A stretch of 64,000 nt of DNA, taken from the NCBI GenBank assembly GCA_022705325.1, contig JAKJER010000002.1, forward strand, positions 188,891 to 252,890. The letters are read 5' to 3'. Origin of the DNA: Planctomycetota bacterium. GTDB lineage: Bacteria; Planctomycetota; Phycisphaerae; SM23-33. Shown piece after piece: positions 34,664-43,298 of this stretch. The notes under the pieces are model-generated. The model saw nothing but the letters and a program-made list of their open reading frames with translations. It was not told where the DNA came from and searched no databases. A program made the translations under genes and the position numbers. Each line of letters opens with the position of its first letter. Within the stretch, counting starts at the first letter, position 1.

Positions 34664-34702
34664 GCCTCGCGCTTGACAACCCCCCGTCCGCGAGGCGATA
34701 AC
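34664..34702 (+). promoter_or_regulatory. Promoter of the isomerase gene with a flanking inverted repeat
   Basis: TTGACA (34673-34678), an 18-base spacer and GATAAC (34697-34702). An 8-bp perfect inverted repeat, GCCTCGCG (34664-34671) and CGCGAGGC (34689-34696), brackets the -35. It is a plausible operator for a sugar-responsive repressor, although no regulator gene is in the window. Confidence 0.55.
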
Positions 34703-34731
34703 CACTGCACACTCGCGGAAGGAGATACGTT

Positions 34732-36228
34732 ATGTCCATGCCAAACTCGCCCGAGGTCAAGCTTGCGATCTGCGGCGTCAGCCGCGACTGCTTCCCCGCC
34801 GAGATCACACAGCGACGCATGAAGGTCCTCGTCTCCGCCTGCCAGCAGGCCGGCCTGGACGTCTTCGCCTGCAAGACCACCGTCGAGAGCGAGACCCACG
34901 TCCGCCAGGCCCTCGACGAACTCCACGCCGCCAAGGCCAACGCCCTGGTCATCTACCTGGGCAACTTCGGGCCGGAGGGGCCGCTGTCCATCCTGGCCCG
35001 CAAGTTTCACGGGCCGGTGATGGCCGTCGCGGCCGCGGAGGAGTCCAAGGACACCTCCCTGGTCGACGGTCGCGGCGACGCCCTCTGCGGGCTGCTCAAC
35101 GCCTCCTACAACTTCCGCCTCCGCAAGTGCAACGTCTACATCCCGCAATACCCGGTCGGCCTGCCCCGGGAGTTGGTTGCCTGCATCGCGCACTTCCGCG
35201 GCCTGGCCCGCGTCCTGCTGGGCGTCAAGGCCCTCAAGATCTTCACCTTCGGGCCGCGCCCACAGGATTTCTACGCCTGCAACGCCCCGATCAAGCCGCT
35301 CTACGACCTGGGCGTGGAAGTGATGGAGAACAGCGAGCTGGACCTGCTCCAGCTCTTCCAGGCCGTCGACGAGGGCGACCGTGACGTGCAGGCGGCCGCC
35401 CGCGACATGGAGGCCGAGCTGGGCGAGGGCGTGAACTACCCCGACCTGCTGCCGCGGCTGGCCCGCCTGGAGGTGGCGCTGAAACGTTTCGCCGCCGACA
35501 ACCTCGGCACCCGGCAGTTCGGCATCTTCGCCGACAAGTGCTGGCCCGCCTTCGAGAAGGCCTTCGGCTTCACCCCCTGCTATGTGAATTCCCGCCTGGC
35601 CGCCCAGGGCATGCCCGTGGCCTGCGAGGTGGACATCTACGGCACGTTCAGCGAGTACCTCTGCCAACTCGCCAGCGACGCCCCCGCCACGCTGCTGGAC
35701 ATCAACAACTCCGTGCCGGACGACCTGCTCCCTGCCCGCGCCGACCTCAAGGGCGCCGCCCGACGCGACCTGTTCATGGGCTTCCACTGCGGCAACACGC
35801 CCTCCTGCTGCATGAAGAACTGCTCGCTGAAGTACCAGCTCATCATGCACCGCCTCATGGAGCCGCCCCTGGCCGCCCCGGACATCACCCGCGGCACGCT
35901 CGAAGGCCAGATCAGACCCGGCGAGACGACGTTCTTCCGCCTCCAGGGGATGGCCGACGGGGCGCTGGCCGCCTACGTGGCTGAGGGCGAGGTGCTGGAC
36001 ATCGACCCGCAGAGCTTCGGCGGGATCGGCGTGTTCGCGATTCCCCACTTCGCCCGCTTCTACCGCCACGTCCTTGTCGGCAAAGGCTTCCCCCACCACG
36101 GCGCTGTCGCCTTCGCCAAGGTCGGCCGCACGCTCTTCGACTCGGTACGCATGCTCGGGCTGACGGATGTGAACTACCCGTTGCCCGAAGGCCGCCCCTA
36201 CCCGGGCGAGAACCCGTTCGAGGCATAA
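34732..36228 (+). CDS. L-fucose/L-arabinose isomerase-family protein
   Basis: This 498-residue cytosolic protein matches the FucI/AraA fold: N-terminal Rossmann-like domains (LAICGVSRDCFPAEITQRRM, ANALVIYLGNFGPEG, ARVLLGVKALKIFTFGP) and a C-terminal metal-binding part (GIFADKCWPAFEKAFGFTPC, GMPVACEVDIYGTFSEYL, FHCGNTPSCC). Such enzymes interconvert aldoses and ketoses using Mn2+; conserved Glu and Asp residues are present in ACEVDIYG and TLLDINNS. Which sugar is used cannot be told. It has an excellent GGAAGGAGA ribosome-binding site. Its stop overlaps a TAATG, but the next gene more likely starts 45 bases later. A second, more distant member is at 57025-58470. Confidence 0.8.
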   Translation: MSMPNSPEVKLAICGVSRDCFPAEITQRRMKVLVSACQQAGLDVFACKTTVESETHVRQALDELHAAKANALVIYLGNFGPEGPLSILARKFHGPVMAVAAAEESKDTSLVDGRGDALCGLLNASYNFRLRKCNVYIPQYPVGLPRELVACIAHFRGLARVLLGVKALKIFTFGPRPQDFYACNAPIKPLYDLGVEVMENSELDLLQLFQAVDEGDRDVQAAARDMEAELGEGVNYPDLLPRLARLEVALKRFAADNLGTRQFGIFADKCWPAFEKAFGFTPCYVNSRLAAQGMPVACEVDIYGTFSEYLCQLASDAPATLLDINNSVPDDLLPARADLKGAARRDLFMGFHCGNTPSCCMKNCSLKYQLIMHRLMEPPLAAPDITRGTLEGQIRPGETTFFRLQGMADGALAAYVAEGEVLDIDPQSFGGIGVFAIPHFARFYRHVLVGKGFPHHGAVAFAKVGRTLFDSVRMLGLTDVNYPLPEGRPYPGENPFEA

Positions 36229-36272
36229 TGCGGAACAACGTCGATCGTTCTGAGCCGGAGAAAGGCAATCCC

Positions 36273-37349
36273 ATGACTATCCGCCCGACTTTGCTGTGTA
36301 CGCTTTCAATCGTGTTTGCCATGCCTTGTGCTGGATTCGCTGCCGAATCCAAGCCCCGCGCCACTGTGGGCGCGTACTACTTCGACGGCTGGGCCGGCAA
36401 GAGCCGCCGCGCCGACGACCCCGCCCAGCCGTGGGCCAAGGACGCGCCCACACATCTGACCAAGCGCCTAATCGAGGAGTTCGCCGGTCGCAAGCCCGCC
36501 TGGGGCTGGCGCGACGACTCCGCGGAGATCGTCCGCCGGCAGATCGACCTGGCCGCCGATCACGGGATCGACTTCTTCGCCTTCTGCTGGTACTGGAACG
36601 CCGACAAGGCCAAGGTCGACGCCGACCCCAAGCACACGGGCATGGAACTGTTCCTTAAAGCCCCCAACCGCGACCGCATGAAATTCTGCCTGTTGGTGGC
36701 CAACCACGCGGGGTACATCATCGGCAAGCCGGAGAACTGGAAGACGGCCGCCGCCATGTGGATGCCCTACCTCAAGCACGAGCGCCACGTCCGCGTGGGC
36801 GGCAAGCCGCTGGTGATCCTCTTCAACTCGCGCGACGCCGACCCGGCCGGCCTGGCCATCCTCCAGCAGGCCGCCAAAGACGCCGGCCTGCCAGGCCTGG
36901 CCATCGCGGGCTGCGGCTCGGCCGATCCGAAGGCCGGCTTCACCCATCGCACGCACTACAACATCGTCCCCGGCTACGCCAGCGGGTCCAAGCAGCAGCC
37001 CTACGCCAGCCTGGTCGAAGCTCACCGCAAGGCGTGGGCGGGTTCGCCCCAGGCGCCGTACATGCCCATCGTAACGGCCGGGTGGGACAAGCGCCCCTGG
37101 GAAGGCCCCGACGGGCTGGGCCAGAAGGAAGGCTCGTACTTCCCCGACCGCACGCCGCAGGCCTTCGGCGAGTTCCTCCGCTCGGCTATCGACTGGATGG
37201 ACCAGAATCCCACGCAGACCACGGCCGAGCGATTGCTGCTGATCTACGCCTGGAACGAGTTCGGCGAGGGCGGGTACATCGCCCCGACGGCCGACGACCC
37301 GGACGCCAAGTACCTCCAGGCGATCAAGGCGGTCCTGAGCGGGAAGTGA
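36273..37349 (+). CDS. GH99-like (WbsX/GH71-99 fold) exported glycan hydrolase
   Basis: This 358-residue protein has a signal peptide (MTIRPTLLCTLSIVFAMPCAGFA). It is a (beta/alpha)8 barrel of the WbsX or GH99-like type: VGAYYFDGW (about 32-40), DLAADHGIDFFAFCWYWN (about 92-109), RMKFCLLVANH, KPLVILFNSRD and LLLIYAWNEFGEGGYIAPT (about 323-341). The NEFGEG glutamates are the likely catalytic residues by analogy to endo-alpha-mannanases. Substrate unassigned. The start at 36273 is chosen because AAAGG precedes it and the signal peptide begins there. It is probably cotranscribed with the isomerase. Confidence 0.8.
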   Translation: MTIRPTLLCTLSIVFAMPCAGFAAESKPRATVGAYYFDGWAGKSRRADDPAQPWAKDAPTHLTKRLIEEFAGRKPAWGWRDDSAEIVRRQIDLAADHGIDFFAFCWYWNADKAKVDADPKHTGMELFLKAPNRDRMKFCLLVANHAGYIIGKPENWKTAAAMWMPYLKHERHVRVGGKPLVILFNSRDADPAGLAILQQAAKDAGLPGLAIAGCGSADPKAGFTHRTHYNIVPGYASGSKQQPYASLVEAHRKAWAGSPQAPYMPIVTAGWDKRPWEGPDGLGQKEGSYFPDRTPQAFGEFLRSAIDWMDQNPTQTTAERLLLIYAWNEFGEGGYIAPTADDPDAKYLQAIKAVLSGK

Positions 37350-37451
37350 CGAATGCGCCGCCGAATGGCAAGCCCGCTCGCAACTCCCGCCACAGCCTTC
37401 CAGTCGCGGGTGCGCATGAACCTACGGCCGCGGAAAACTTTTGCCTCCGCC

Positions 37452-37480
37452 TTGACAGGCCGCCCCTCCGGCGGCATAAT
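37452..37480 (+). promoter_or_regulatory. Promoter of the tRNA-Pro gene
   Basis: TTGACA (37452-37457), a 17-base spacer and CATAAT (37475-37480), ending 14 bases before the tRNA 5' end. Confidence 0.8.
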
Positions 37481-37494
37481 TGCATGACTGAGTA

Positions 37495-37570
37495 CGGGGC
37501 GTGGCGCAGCTTGGTTTAGCGTGCTTGACTGGGGGTCAAGAGGTCGAGAGTTCAAATCTCTCCGCCCCGA
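37495..37570 (+). tRNA. tRNA-Pro (anticodon GGG)
   Basis: A complete 76-base cloverleaf. The acceptor stem is CGGGGCG (37495-37501) with CGCCCCG (37563-37569) and discriminator A. The D-arm contains GGCGCAGCTTGGTTTAGC. The anticodon stem CTTGA/TCAAG encloses loop CTGGGGG with anticodon GGG. The T-arm GAGAG/CTCTC encloses TTCAAAT. The 3' CCA is not encoded. It has its own promoter and a strong terminator. Confidence 0.97.
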
Positions 37571-37576
37571 TGTGTG

Positions 37577-37610
37577 AAACGGCCAGACCCTCGGGTCTGG
37601 CCGTTTTTCT
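37577..37610 (+). terminator. Rho-independent terminator of tRNA-Pro
   Basis: A nearly perfect 14-bp stem (37577-37590 with 37593-37606) rich in GC, followed by TTCT. It begins 7 bases after the tRNA. Confidence 0.92.
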
Positions 37611-37627
37611 AGTGTGATGGAGCGCAT

Positions 37628-39706
37628 ATGCACCACATATACGGGCTTCTTCTGCTGGCAGCACTGTCCCTTCCGTTCGGGCTGGCTTCTGCGGCAGAAG
37701 ATGCCTGGCCCGGCCGGGGCTGGCCCACGGCGACGCCCGAGCAGGCGGGGCTGGATGCCGCCCGGCTGGCCGAGGCGCGGGACTACGCGCTGACCGGCAG
37801 CGGGTCGGGGTGCGTGGTGCGCGGCGGCAAGCTCGTGATGACCTGGGGCGACCAGGCCGTCATCTACGACCTCAAGAGCACCACCAAGAGCTTCGGGGCG
37901 ACCGCGCTGGGCGTCGCGCTGGCCGACGGGAAGGTCAAGTCCGTCCACGATCGGGCGATCGATTATCACCCCAAGCTCGGGGTCGAGCCGGCCTCCAATC
38001 TGAAGACGGGGTGGCTCAAGAAGATCACGCTCTTCCACCTGGCGACACAAACAGCCGGTTTCGAGAAGCCGGGCGGGTACGGCAAGCTCCTGTTCGAGCC
38101 GGGCACTGCCTGGTCCTACAGCGACGCCGGGCCCAACTGGCTGGCAGAGTGCCTCACGCTCGCCTACCGGCGCGACCTGAACGACCTGATGTTCGAGCGG
38201 GTCTTCACGCCGCTTGGCATCACCCCAAAGGACCTGCGGTGGCGTAAGAACGCCTATCGCCCGGCCCAGATCGACGGCATCGAGCGGCGCGAGTTCGGCG
38301 CGGGCATCCACGCCAACGTCAACGCCATGGCCCGCGTGGGGCTGCTGTATCTCCGCGGCGGACGCTGGAGGGACAAGCAGATCCTGCCGGCTGAGTTCGT
38401 GCGGGCCGCCTCCGCCACGCCCAAGGAGTTGGTCGACCTCAAGGTCGTCGGTCCGACCGGTCAGAAGCCGCCCGCCCCGCCGCACTACGGGCTGCTCTGG
38501 TGGAACAACGCCGACGGCGCCATCGCCCGCCTGCCGCGCGACGCCTACTGGTCGTGGGGCCTGTACGACAGCGTCATCCTCGTGGTGCCCAGTCTGGACC
38601 TGGTCGTGGCGCGGGCGGGCAAGTCCTTCCCGCGGAAGAACCAGACCGACCACGAGGCGCTGGCCAGGTTTGTCGAGCCGCTGGCGATGTCCGCAAAGGC
38701 GAGGAAGAGCGAGCCCCAGCCTCAGCAAGCCGCCGCCGCGGGCCTTCCCCCGCCAAGCCCCGTCATCGCGGGCATCGATTGGGCGCCGGCGGGCACGATC
38801 GTCCGCCAGGCGCGGGGCAGCGACAACTGGCCGATCACCTGGGCTGACGATGACGCCCAGTACACGGCCTACGGCGATGGCGCCGGCTTCGACGCGCCTC
38901 GCCCCCCACACAAACTGAGCCTGGGCCTGGCGAAGATCGTCGGTCCGGCCGACGGCTTCCGCGCGGAGAATATCCTCTCGCCCACCGGACAGGGCCAGGG
39001 CGACGGCCCGCGCGGGTTCAAGGCGTGCGGCATGGTCTGCATCAAGGGCGTGCTCTATATGTTCGTCCGCAACGCCGACCGCCGAGGGCGAAAAGCTACG
39101 CTGGCCTGGTCGGCTGACTACGCCCGCACCTGGACGTGGGCCGACTGGACGTTCGACGAGATCGGCTACCCGGCCGCGATCAACTACGGCAAGGACTACG
39201 CCGGCGCCCCCGACGCGCACGTCTATATCCTCAGCCCCGACACGCCCAGCGCCTATGCCGCAGGCGACCGCGTCGTGCTGCTGCGGGCCCCGATCGACAA
39301 GCTGACGCGCCGCAACGCGTGGGAGTACTTCGCCGGCCTCGACGCAGCCGGCAAGTGCAAGTGGAGCGTCAAGCATACCGACCGCTCCGGCGTGCTGGAG
39401 ATCAAGAACGGATGCAATCGGCTGGCGGTCACGTACGACGCCCCGCTCAAGCGATACCTGATGACGATGCGGAGCCGCTCGGCCCGCGACGCCGGCGGGC
39501 GTGAGCACTTCAGCATCCTCGACGCCCCGCAGCCGTGGGGCCCGTGGACGACGGTATTCTCGACCGACAAATGGGACACCGACCCCGGTGAGGCCCAGCA
39601 CCTGCCCGCCAAGTGGATGAGCGCCGACGGGCTGACCGTCCACCTGGTCTTCAGCGGGGGCGACAGCTTCTCGGTCAGGAAAGGGATGATCCGAATACGA
39701 GACTGA
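37628..39706 (+). CDS. Beta-lactamase-fold serine hydrolase fused to a propeller-like domain
   Basis: This 692-residue exported protein has a signal peptide (about 1-22). The first half (about 30-360) is a class C beta-lactamase/esterase fold: SxxK is Ser84-Thr-Thr-Lys87 in DLKSTTKSFG, with YSDAG (164-168) in place of the usual YxN, and HYGLLWWNNADG near the third motif. The second half (about 375-692) is a beta-propeller resembling DUF4185 or GH43-like modules (YMFVRNADRRGRKATLAWSADYARTW, PAINYGKDYAGAPDAHVYIL, GGREHFSILDAPQPWGPW). A proline- and alanine-rich linker joins them. It may be a carbohydrate esterase with a glycan-directed partner; substrate unknown. Confidence 0.78.
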   Translation: MHHIYGLLLLAALSLPFGLASAAEDAWPGRGWPTATPEQAGLDAARLAEARDYALTGSGSGCVVRGGKLVMTWGDQAVIYDLKSTTKSFGATALGVALADGKVKSVHDRAIDYHPKLGVEPASNLKTGWLKKITLFHLATQTAGFEKPGGYGKLLFEPGTAWSYSDAGPNWLAECLTLAYRRDLNDLMFERVFTPLGITPKDLRWRKNAYRPAQIDGIERREFGAGIHANVNAMARVGLLYLRGGRWRDKQILPAEFVRAASATPKELVDLKVVGPTGQKPPAPPHYGLLWWNNADGAIARLPRDAYWSWGLYDSVILVVPSLDLVVARAGKSFPRKNQTDHEALARFVEPLAMSAKARKSEPQPQQAAAAGLPPPSPVIAGIDWAPAGTIVRQARGSDNWPITWADDDAQYTAYGDGAGFDAPRPPHKLSLGLAKIVGPADGFRAENILSPTGQGQGDGPRGFKACGMVCIKGVLYMFVRNADRRGRKATLAWSADYARTWTWADWTFDEIGYPAAINYGKDYAGAPDAHVYILSPDTPSAYAAGDRVVLLRAPIDKLTRRNAWEYFAGLDAAGKCKWSVKHTDRSGVLEIKNGCNRLAVTYDAPLKRYLMTMRSRSARDAGGREHFSILDAPQPWGPWTTVFSTDKWDTDPGEAQHLPAKWMSADGLTVHLVFSGGDSFSVRKGMIRIRD

Positions 39707-39788
39707 CCAATGTCCAATGACCAGACATGGACCAATACCCCAATTCCCTAATAAGCAAGGCGCCGCTCGACCCTTTGGTCATGGGTCA
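39704..39788. repeat. Heptamer repeats in inverted arrangement between convergent genes
   Basis: Three 7-base units like TGACCAA (39704-39710, 39711-39717, 39718-39724) begin in the stop codon of the serine hydrolase gene. Complementary units TTGGTCA (39775-39781) and TGGGTCA (39782-39788) lie about 50 bases on. The RNA could fold, so this may act as a bidirectional transcription end. Confidence 0.65.
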
Positions 39789-39817
39789 CTTGGCCCTGCC
39801 GCTGCCAGAGTTTCGGG

Positions 39818-40846
39818 CTACGCCTGGATCGGATACTTCCCGTACTTCCTGGCTGCCTCGACCATGGCCAGCAGGTTCTCCGGCTTGACGCCGCTGTGGA
39901 TGGTGTTGCTGGAAGAGAGGATGTACCCTCCGCCGCGGGCGGCCTTGCGGATGCAGTCGCGGACCTCCTGGGCCACCTGCTCCGGCGTGCCGTCGCAGAG
40001 GTTGCCCGTGCAGTCCACGTTGCCCTTGAGAGCGACCTGCTGCCCGTACTTCTGCTTCATTGGGCCCAGGTCGTAGCCGGCCCCGGGGTCGATGGGGTCC
40101 AGGCAGTCGATGCCGCAGTCGATCCAGAAGTCCACCACCGCGTCGATGTTCCCGTCGCAGTGCTTGATGACGTAGCAGCCGAGTTCCTTGTACCCGCCGA
40201 TGATCTCGCGGAAGGCCGGGCCCAGCACCTCAAAGTAGTTCTCCGGGCGGATGAGCATCCCGTCGGCGTTGGCCACGTCGTCGGTGGTGGCGATGACCTG
40301 CACGCCGAAGCGTTCGACGGCCAGGCGGGCCACCGCGAGGTTGTATTCGGCCACGCGCTTGAGCAGGTCCTTGAAGTGGTCCGGCTCGAGCAGCATGTCC
40401 ATCATCGCGTTCTCGTAGCCCAGCAGGTCTCGCATGTCGCTGAAGCCGTCGCGGAGGTTGAACACGACCGCCCGCGTGTCGCCCATCCGCTTCATGGTCT
40501 TCTCCAGCGTGGCCAGGCGGTGCGGGGCGAACGGGTCGGGGAACGTGTAGGCCTTGTGGTCGGCGATGGACTTGATGGGGCTGGAGGTCAGGGCGGCGAT
40601 GGCGTCGCCGGTGAGCTTGCGCGTCGAGCCCCACTCGTCGGTGAACGTCTCCGCGTCGATCTTCTGCTTGGTGTAATCGGCCCGGACGTTGATCGCGTCC
40701 AGGTCCAACCGCTCGACGATGTCGAGGATGTTGTCGCTCCCGACGGCCTGCCTGGCCACCCCCTCGTGGATGAACCACTCGAAGACGGGGACGGCGTCGC
40801 CCTCGCGAAGCTCCAGCGCGTTGATGATCCTGTCTCTTCCGTTCAC
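39818..40846 (-). CDS. Uroporphyrinogen decarboxylase (UroD/MtaA)-superfamily protein
   Basis: This 342-residue TIM barrel belongs to the UroD superfamily. The likely zinc site is His229-Cys230-Asp231 in VIKHCDGNIDAVVDFWIDCG, and GNVDCTGNL plus GYILSSSNTIHSGVKPENLLAMV form the conserved C-terminal part. Family members outside haem synthesis are often methyltransferases working with corrinoid proteins (MtaA, CmuA type). No corrinoid protein is nearby. GTG at 40846 is preferred over an upstream in-frame start because AAAGGA precedes it and the conserved region follows at once. It ends the five-gene glycan operon, so a role in sugar-linked methyl or carboxyl chemistry is possible. Confidence 0.8.
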   Translation of the reverse strand: MNGRDRIINALELREGDAVPVFEWFIHEGVARQAVGSDNILDIVERLDLDAINVRADYTKQKIDAETFTDEWGSTRKLTGDAIAALTSSPIKSIADHKAYTFPDPFAPHRLATLEKTMKRMGDTRAVVFNLRDGFSDMRDLLGYENAMMDMLLEPDHFKDLLKRVAEYNLAVARLAVERFGVQVIATTDDVANADGMLIRPENYFEVLGPAFREIIGGYKELGCYVIKHCDGNIDAVVDFWIDCGIDCLDPIDPGAGYDLGPMKQKYGQQVALKGNVDCTGNLCDGTPEQVAQEVRDCIRKAARGGGYILSSSNTIHSGVKPENLLAMVEAARKYGKYPIQA

Positions 40847-40936
40847 GGCGCGTCCTTTCCGGTTGGTCCGCCGGCGGGCCGATGCCACGCCGGGTCCGCT
40901 ATTCTACGCGCCGCGGCGCGAGAGACAAGAGCGCGT

Positions 40937-43240
40937 TCATTCCACGGTGAGTTCGTGGATGGACCAGAACAGCCCGTCGGTCCGCCCGGTCTGGACGATC
41001 TTGACGAACCGCCCCGTGCGCACGGGGACGGTGATCTCGGTGACGGCGCCCTTGCCTTCGCCCTTGACCACCGGCGGGCCCATGTCGCCCCGGCGGTTCG
41101 AGACGTACACCTCGTACCCGCGCGGGTAGTCGCCGCCCGATCCCTTGGCGTCCAGGACGATCTTCTTGATCGGACGCGGCCGGCCCAGGTCCAGCATGAA
41201 CCACTCGCCGCCCTGCATGGCGGCGTTGGTGCTCCAGCGGGTGGCGGGGTTTCCGTCCACGGCGTTCTGGACGTTGTCGGGCGTGGAGGCGGTGCAGCGC
41301 GAAGGCTGCTTCATCGCCTTCTCGATCTTCTCGACGGCGACCTTGGCGGCGGTGGCCAGGGCCGGGTCCTTCTCGCACTCCCGGGCCATCGCCTTGGCCT
41401 CGTCGATCGGCAGGTCGGGCAGGGCGGCCAGGACGAGCTTCTTCTCGTCGGCCCGCTGGGCCAGGGCCATCGCCTTGGCGTACAGTTCGATCATCTGCTT
41501 GTCGTCGGCGTCGCTGATGCCGATCATGCGGACGAAGCCGCGCAGGGCGAGTACCTTGTGCGTCTCGTCCGGCGCGCACTGGGCCAGCGTCAGCACGTCC
41601 TGGATGGGCTGGGCGTCCGGCCAGTCGATCAGGGCGCGGACGGCGGCGTCCTTGACGTCCTTGTCGCCGTCATCGCAGGCGGTCTTCACGATCGCCAGGG
41701 CCTCCTTCCCGCCGGTCTTGGTCATCAGGCGGAGAAGGCTCCGCTTGGCGGCCGGTGTGGCGGCCCGGGGCCAGGCTGCCACCAGCGGCTTGCATTGGGC
41801 GGACTCGTCGCTGGTGCGGCGGATTGCGGCCAAGGCGGCGGCCTCGGCCTCGCCGGCCTCGCTGTCGCCCAGGCCCTTGAGCAGGAAGCCCACCAGGGCA
41901 GGCGCCTGCTCGGGCCCGGCCAGCCGTTTCAGGGCGGAGAAGGACGCCCGGCGGACCGCCTCGTCGCCTCCGCTGGCGGTCTCCAACAGAGCAGGCGAGG
42001 CCTCGCCGGCGTTGCGGGCGGACAGGGCGGCGATCAACTCCACCTGCACCGGAGGCTTGGCGACCTTGAGCAGGTCGATCATGGCCTCCGTGCAGCCCTT
42101 GGCGCTCATGCGGTTCAGGCTGGAGCGAGCGGCATCGGCGGTCTTGTCCTTCGAGGCGGCGATCTCGGCCAGCGTCTGGACGCACTTGGCGTCGCCCACG
42201 CTGCCGAGGGCCTCGATGGCGGCCTGGCGAACGGCCTCGTTGTCGCTCTTGAGCGCGTTGAGGACGATGGGCAGCGCGTCCGCCTGTCCGCGGTCGGCCA
42301 GGGCCAGCACCACCTGCGGCTGGATCGCGGGCGGAAGCTTGCCCAATTCAGCCGCCAGGGCCGCCGACGGAATCGAGGGCGAGCTGCGCAGAGCGGCCAG
42401 GCCTCCCCCCTGCATCCGGGGGTCCGCGTCGGTCATGGCCTTGACGAGGATGGCCGCCCCGCTCTCGCCCGAAACCGCCAGCATGCCCTGGAGGGCCGCG
42501 ATGCGGACCGCCAGAGGCGAGGAGGCGGCATAGAGGGTCTCGTACACGCCGCGGGCCTGGTCGGTCTTGCCCGAGGCCAGGCGCCGCTGGGCGACGGTGA
42601 GGCAGGCGTCGGCTGCGGCGGACTTCAGCTTCGGCCCGGCCGACGGGTACGCCGCCAGGACGGCCTGCTCGGCCTGCTCGCCGCCAAGCCTGGCCAGGGC
42701 GGCCAACGCCACGCCCGCCAGCTCCGGCTGGGTGGACTTGGCCAACTCGCAGAAGACCGGCACGGACTTCACGTCGCCGCGCCGCCCCAGCGTGTGGACC
42801 AGCCCGATGCGGAACTTGTCGTCCTTGGCGGCCGCCAGCGCGGCTCGCAGGGCCTGGGTGGCGGCCTCACCGGGGACCTTCTCCATCGCGTAGCGGGCCA
42901 TGTGACTGAGTCGGGGGTTGTCCAGCAAGGCCGCCAGGGCGGGCACCGAGGCCTCGGTCCCCAGGATGAAGAGTTGGCGGCAGGCGACGGCCTTGGCGTC
43001 GTCGGTCGCGTCCGCCTTCAGCACCGCGATGAGACGCTTCTCCAGGTCCGCCCGGCGGGCCGCGTCCTTGGCGGACTGGATGACGGCGGAGTGGATCGTG
43101 GTGACGCACTCGGCGTTGGCTCCGATCTTGAACGCCGGCAGATCCTTGAACGCCTTGTCGAGTTGCTCGCTCGTCGGGTCGGCCGCCAGCGCGGGAACAC
43201 ACAGGGCGACGGTCACAACAGCCAGGAGCAGATGTCGCAT
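40937..43240 (-). CDS. Exported HEAT-repeat protein with C-terminal discoidin (F5/8C) domain
   Basis: This 767-residue protein has a signal peptide (MRHLLLAVVTVALCVPALA). Residues about 40-610 are helical HEAT-like repeats (SVPALAALLDNPRLSHMARYAME, VRQAAIEALGSVGDAKCVQTLAEIA, DEAVRRASFSALKRL). Residues about 625-767 form an F5/8 type C domain (DNVQNAVDGNPATRWSTN, EWFMLDLGRPRPIKKIVLDA, TGRFVKIVQTGR), a carbohydrate-binding module. Exported HEAT proteins are common in Planctomycetota, where they are thought to be scaffolds. The ATG at 43240 has AAAGGAGA four bases upstream. It lies between the oxidoreductase and the UroD-like gene. Confidence 0.82.
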   Translation of the reverse strand: MRHLLLAVVTVALCVPALAADPTSEQLDKAFKDLPAFKIGANAECVTTIHSAVIQSAKDAARRADLEKRLIAVLKADATDDAKAVACRQLFILGTEASVPALAALLDNPRLSHMARYAMEKVPGEAATQALRAALAAAKDDKFRIGLVHTLGRRGDVKSVPVFCELAKSTQPELAGVALAALARLGGEQAEQAVLAAYPSAGPKLKSAAADACLTVAQRRLASGKTDQARGVYETLYAASSPLAVRIAALQGMLAVSGESGAAILVKAMTDADPRMQGGGLAALRSSPSIPSAALAAELGKLPPAIQPQVVLALADRGQADALPIVLNALKSDNEAVRQAAIEALGSVGDAKCVQTLAEIAASKDKTADAARSSLNRMSAKGCTEAMIDLLKVAKPPVQVELIAALSARNAGEASPALLETASGGDEAVRRASFSALKRLAGPEQAPALVGFLLKGLGDSEAGEAEAAALAAIRRTSDESAQCKPLVAAWPRAATPAAKRSLLRLMTKTGGKEALAIVKTACDDGDKDVKDAAVRALIDWPDAQPIQDVLTLAQCAPDETHKVLALRGFVRMIGISDADDKQMIELYAKAMALAQRADEKKLVLAALPDLPIDEAKAMARECEKDPALATAAKVAVEKIEKAMKQPSRCTASTPDNVQNAVDGNPATRWSTNAAMQGGEWFMLDLGRPRPIKKIVLDAKGSGGDYPRGYEVYVSNRRGDMGPPVVKGEGKGAVTEITVPVRTGRFVKIVQTGRTDGLFWSIHELTVE

Positions 43241-43298
43241 GGGGTCTCCTTTGCGATCTTGGAGTGTCACGTTTCGGCCGGTTACTTGCCGCCGGCCA

